From Planctomycetota bacterium (GTDB taxonomy: Bacteria; Planctomycetota; Phycisphaerae; Sedimentisphaerales; Anaerohalosphaeraceae), in NCBI GenBank assembly GCA_003644215.1, contig QNBU01000044.1, forward strand, positions 1-7,835: a DNA stretch of 7,835 nt, read 5' to 3'. Below are positions 6,900-7,835 of this stretch, one piece after another; the stretch's first letter is position 1; each line of letters opens with the position of its first letter. Position numbers and translations under genes: made by a program. A model generated the notes under the pieces. It searched no databases. It worked only from the letters and a program-made list of their open reading frames with translations, and had not been told where the DNA came from.

Positions 6900-6935
6900 G
6901 TGAAATTAAATTTTCAGTTACAAGGAGAGTTAAAA

Positions 6936-7199
6936 ATGGCTAAGAAACGACGCAAACAAACACCCAAGGACTTGTCCGGATCACTCTATCAACGCAACGG
7001 CCGCTGGTGGTGGAACCGGACTTGGTGCCCAAGTGGACGCCGTATCAGCTGCGGCATACGGCGGCGACGAAGGTGCGTAAGGAGATGGGGTATGAATGCG
7101 CCGGGGCGACGCTGGGGGCATACGAATATGAGTGCGACGGCGATCTATGCCGAACGGAATCAGGGATTAGCGGATGAAGCAGCGGAGCGGTTTGGGTAA
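6936..7199 (+). pseudogene. Tyrosine recombinase (phage-type integrase), decayed remnant
   Basis: Only the two ends of a site-specific integrase survive. The N-terminal 26 residues (KKRRKQTPKD, then GSLYQRNGRWWW) are intact. From about 7019 a different frame, shifted by two bases, gives the C-terminal catalytic core with PYQLRHTAATKVRKEMG, carrying the box-II arginine at 7052-7054. At a G5 run (7114-7118) the frame returns to the first one and reads LGHTNMSATAIYAE, with the histidine at 7119 and the nucleophilic tyrosine at 7146. The core-binding domain and first catalytic arginine are missing, probably 200 or more residues for a family usually 300-400 long. A strong AAGGAGAG at 6922-6929 sets the ATG at 6936; an upstream GTG at 6900 in the same frame lacks this support. 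The product cannot recombine DNA. Confidence 0.85.
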
Positions 7200-7262
7200 T
7201 CGCTGACGCAAGTTGTGAGTTGTAAATTTTTGGGAGTGTTCATTTAACTGTGTAAATGGCCG

Positions 7263-7448
7263 ATGCCAGTGGTTACCCATCAGGCAGTAACCGCAAAGCC
7301 GTATCTCAAACCGCTTGATCCCTTCGATGAGAATCTTCTCAAAAGCTGCGAAATCGGAATCCTTTTTGAATATCCGCAAGCGACCATTAGCACGGTTGAG
7401 CACATGATAAACATAACCACCAAGCGTAATTCGTTTAGGGCGTCCCAT
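7263..7448 (-). pseudogene. REP-associated tyrosine transposase (Y1/HUH family), 3'-truncated
   Basis: The first 62 codons match the opening of RayT-type transposases: MGRPKRI, GGYVYHVLNRA at 10-20, RIFKKDSDF at 25-33, and GYCLMGNHWH at 53-62, which ends in the HUH metal-binding motif (H60, H62). After HWH the frame continues into unrelated sequence and stops at 7167, antisense to the integrase remnant. The catalytic tyrosine and about two thirds of a usual 180-230 residue protein are therefore gone. The ATG at 7448 has no clear ribosome site. A promoter-like TTGACA, 17-base spacer, TAATTT lies at 7486-7458, so close that any transcript would be nearly leaderless. Intact RayT proteins nick and move REP palindromes; this copy cannot. 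Confidence 0.82.
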
Positions 7449-7687
7449 AGAAATCAGAAATTAGTGGAAAACAAAAAGATTGTCAAGAAAAGGGACCGGA
7501 CACCGGACACTTTCAATTCCTCCTTTAATTTCCCTGTCAACTCTTCTGGTATAGTAGCCTAAAACTGGTTGTATGGAGTGATAATAATGTGAATTTTAAA
7601 TCAATACCCCCACTTTTTGAGAATCATCGATTATTCCTGTAATTTTGTTAGTTTTTTTTTGGTAATTAATACTACAGCGCGACATGG
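7449..7687. other. Gene-poor AT-rich spacer
   Basis: Apart from the repeat above I see no gene here. An AAAGGAGG at 7519-7526 (minus strand) precedes an 18-codon GTG-start frame at 7510-7454 that ends just before the RayT ATG, which could be a chance leader frame. A T8 run at 7653-7660 has no stem before it. Confidence 0.4.
7492..7510. repeat. Tandem CCGGACA-type repeat upstream of RayT remnant
   Basis: GGGACCGGACACCGGACAC contains two tandem ACCGGACAC-like units, preceded by a GGGAC box. Similar GGGACAGACAC/GTGTCTGTCCC boxes commonly flank RayT genes and are thought to be the REP-type target of the transposase. I see only this one side, since the downstream side was lost with the gene's 3' end. 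Confidence 0.4.
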
Positions 7688-7835
7688 CTATATCTCCAGT
7701 GGTAGACATGATTGAATTCTATTAACATCGATACCCAAAGCCTCCAGTTTTTTTACGGTCGTTTTCCAGTGGGACACGCGCGAGTCCCGATTGCGATTTT
7801 GACGATAGGTTATCACATCGACTACTTTTTGAAAA
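7688..7835 (-). CDS. C-terminal end of an unidentified protein, N-terminus beyond window
   Basis: A frame open from the right edge gives 48 residues before a TAG at 7690-7688. The peptide is polar and protein-like: VVDVITYRQNRNRDSR near residues 4-19, then VSHWKTTVKKLEALGIDVN at 20-38, ending in PLEI. The rich Arg/Lys content and the WKTTVKKLEALGI helix suggest a soluble, possibly nucleic-acid-binding tail. I do not recognise the family. An open run this long has roughly a one in ten chance of occurring at random, so the residue pattern carries most of the support. No terminator is visible after it. Confidence 0.45.
   Translation of the reverse strand, partial: FQKVVDVITYRQNRNRDSRVSHWKTTVKKLEALGIDVNRIQSCLPLEI

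Noticed and set aside
6900..6935. GTG at 6900 as the integrase start
   Set aside because: No ribosome site precedes it and it falls on the palindrome edge, while ATG 6936 has a strong AAGGAGAG at the right distance.
7535..7555. Plus-strand promoter with TATAGT at 7550-7555
   Set aside because: There is no acceptable -35 at 16-18 bases and no gene downstream on the plus strand.
7263..7562. 99-codon plus-strand frame
   Set aside because: It is antisense to the RayT remnant and shows no protein-like motif of its own.
7200..7835. Second tRNA-Thr 3' end copy (attR)
   Set aside because: I looked for the TTCAATTCCCTTCTTCGGC stretch and found only short chance matches such as TCCCTTCGAT at 7319.

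Overview
This window looks like a chromosomal segment of a bacterium with about 50% G+C. It uses Shine-Dalgarno-led genes and sigma70-type promoters, and its tRNA genes do not encode the 3' CCA. I infer a member of the Planctomycetota, perhaps near Phycisphaerae. The reasons are the style of the intergenic palindromic repeats, the PDIDIDIC active-site variant in DnaE, and the integrase remnant, which resembles a family I associate with that group. This placement is family-level recollection, not a search result.

Left two thirds (1-5651, all on the minus strand): a replication cluster reading right to left. dnaE (replicative DNA polymerase III alpha subunit) is followed with no gap (TAG then ATG) by an unrecognised six-helix membrane protein, then by tmk (thymidylate kinase) and by holB (clamp-loader delta prime, cut by the window edge). 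dnaE copies DNA, tmk supplies dTDP for dTTP, and delta prime helps load the sliding clamp. tmk-holB adjacency is a well-known arrangement. Palindrome-rich repeat elements fill the two larger gaps inside the cluster, at 497-604 and 1221-1381.

Middle (5652-6831): a housekeeping tRNA and redox region. tRNA-Leu(CAG) on the plus strand has a near-consensus promoter and is divergent from dnaE, with another palindromic repeat between them. trxA (thioredoxin) on the minus strand has a consensus promoter and a strong intrinsic terminator. tRNA-Thr(CGT) on the plus strand has its own terminator.

Right end (6832-7835): a scar of mobile DNA. Just downstream of tRNA-Thr are paired 10-bp direct repeats, a perfect palindrome, and a strong ribosome site leading into a tyrosine-recombinase gene. 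That gene has lost its middle and also carries a one-base frameshift. It runs into a convergent REP-associated (Y1/HUH) transposase remnant that stops at its HUH motif. After an AT-rich stretch, the C-terminal end of an unidentified minus-strand gene enters from beyond the right edge. I see no convincing new defence or other novel system. The points most worth a second look are the tRNA-Thr integration scar, the unknown membrane protein locked to dnaE, the intact PHP site of DnaE and the repeat elements.
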